Shown here piece after piece: positions 13,838-13,884 of a stretch of DNA of 13,884 nt. Each line of letters opens with the position of its first letter. The stretch's first letter is position 1. The notes below the pieces were generated by a model. The model had not been told where the DNA came from, did no database searches, and worked only from the letters and a program-made list of their open reading frames with translations. The position numbers and the translations under genes were made by a program. This DNA is from DATGLE01 sp035294325 (GTDB lineage Bacteria > Chloroflexota > Ktedonobacteria > Ktedonobacterales > Ktedonobacteraceae), in the NCBI GenBank assembly GCA_035294325.1, contig DATGLE010000187.1, forward strand, positions 1 through 13,884, read 5' to 3'.

Positions 13838-13866
13838 AGCATAGCAAGAAATCACCGCAGCGTCAA
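13838..13866 (-). promoter_or_regulatory. Promoter of the methyltransferase gene
   Basis: On the reverse strand TTGACG (13866-13861, 5 of 6) and TATGCT (13843-13838, 4 of 6) are separated by exactly 17 bases. Transcription would begin near 13831, about 90 bases before the ATG at 13739. An inverted repeat GCGCA-CAG-TGCGC at the window edge (13872-13884) lies just upstream of the -35 and could be an operator. Confidence 0.5.
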
Positions 13867-13884
13867 TTGCTGCGCACAGTGCGC

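Overview
The window reads as a stretch of chromosome from a soil-type, environmentally responsive bacterium. The best guess is Chloroflexota, class Ktedonobacteria (Ktedonobacter/Dictyobacter-like). This is inferred from style, not from a marker gene: moderately GC-rich genes, a serine/threonine kinase fused to TPR repeats, an FHA domain fused to an ABC exporter, several YncE/YVTN-type beta-propellers, and many long palindromes between genes. No rRNA, tRNA, transposase or CRISPR array was seen.

Layout, left to right. (1) 1-471: a possible 3' end of an upstream gene (stop at 115-117), a cluster of hairpins at 154-271, and a nested inverted repeat at 357-418. (2) 472-648: a 58-residue single-pass membrane protein, closed by a 13-bp hairpin. 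(3) 691-1018: a leader or promoter region with two candidate promoters and a 14-bp hairpin. (4) 1019-4477 (+): an operon of a RimK-like ATP-grasp ligase and an ABC exporter that carries a C-terminal FHA domain. (5) 4478-4569: an inverted repeat between convergent genes. (6) 4570-5874 (-): a membrane-anchored beta-propeller protein. (7) 6148-8911 (+): an operon of a short propeller protein, an OmpR-type response regulator and its histidine kinase, preceded by TTCAGG-like repeats spaced at 11 and 22 bp. (8) 9134-10993 (+): a soluble Ser/Thr kinase with seven TPR repeats. (9) 10994-11338: two strong palindromic elements between convergent genes. (10) 11339-12712 (-): a cytochrome P450. (11) 12834-13739 (-): a class I SAM-dependent methyltransferase with a good promoter at the right edge.

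How the genes may work together. The ATP-grasp ligase and ABC exporter are 21 bp apart and probably co-transcribed, so a product made by ligation and exported by the pump is plausible; the substrate is unknown. The exporter's FHA domain should bind phosphothreonine, and the Ser/Thr kinase about 4.7 kb downstream is one possible writer of that mark. The two-component operon may regulate itself through the phased repeats upstream of it. The P450 and methyltransferase are a tailoring-enzyme pair with separate promoters and no redox partner in the window. The functional links between these blocks are inference.
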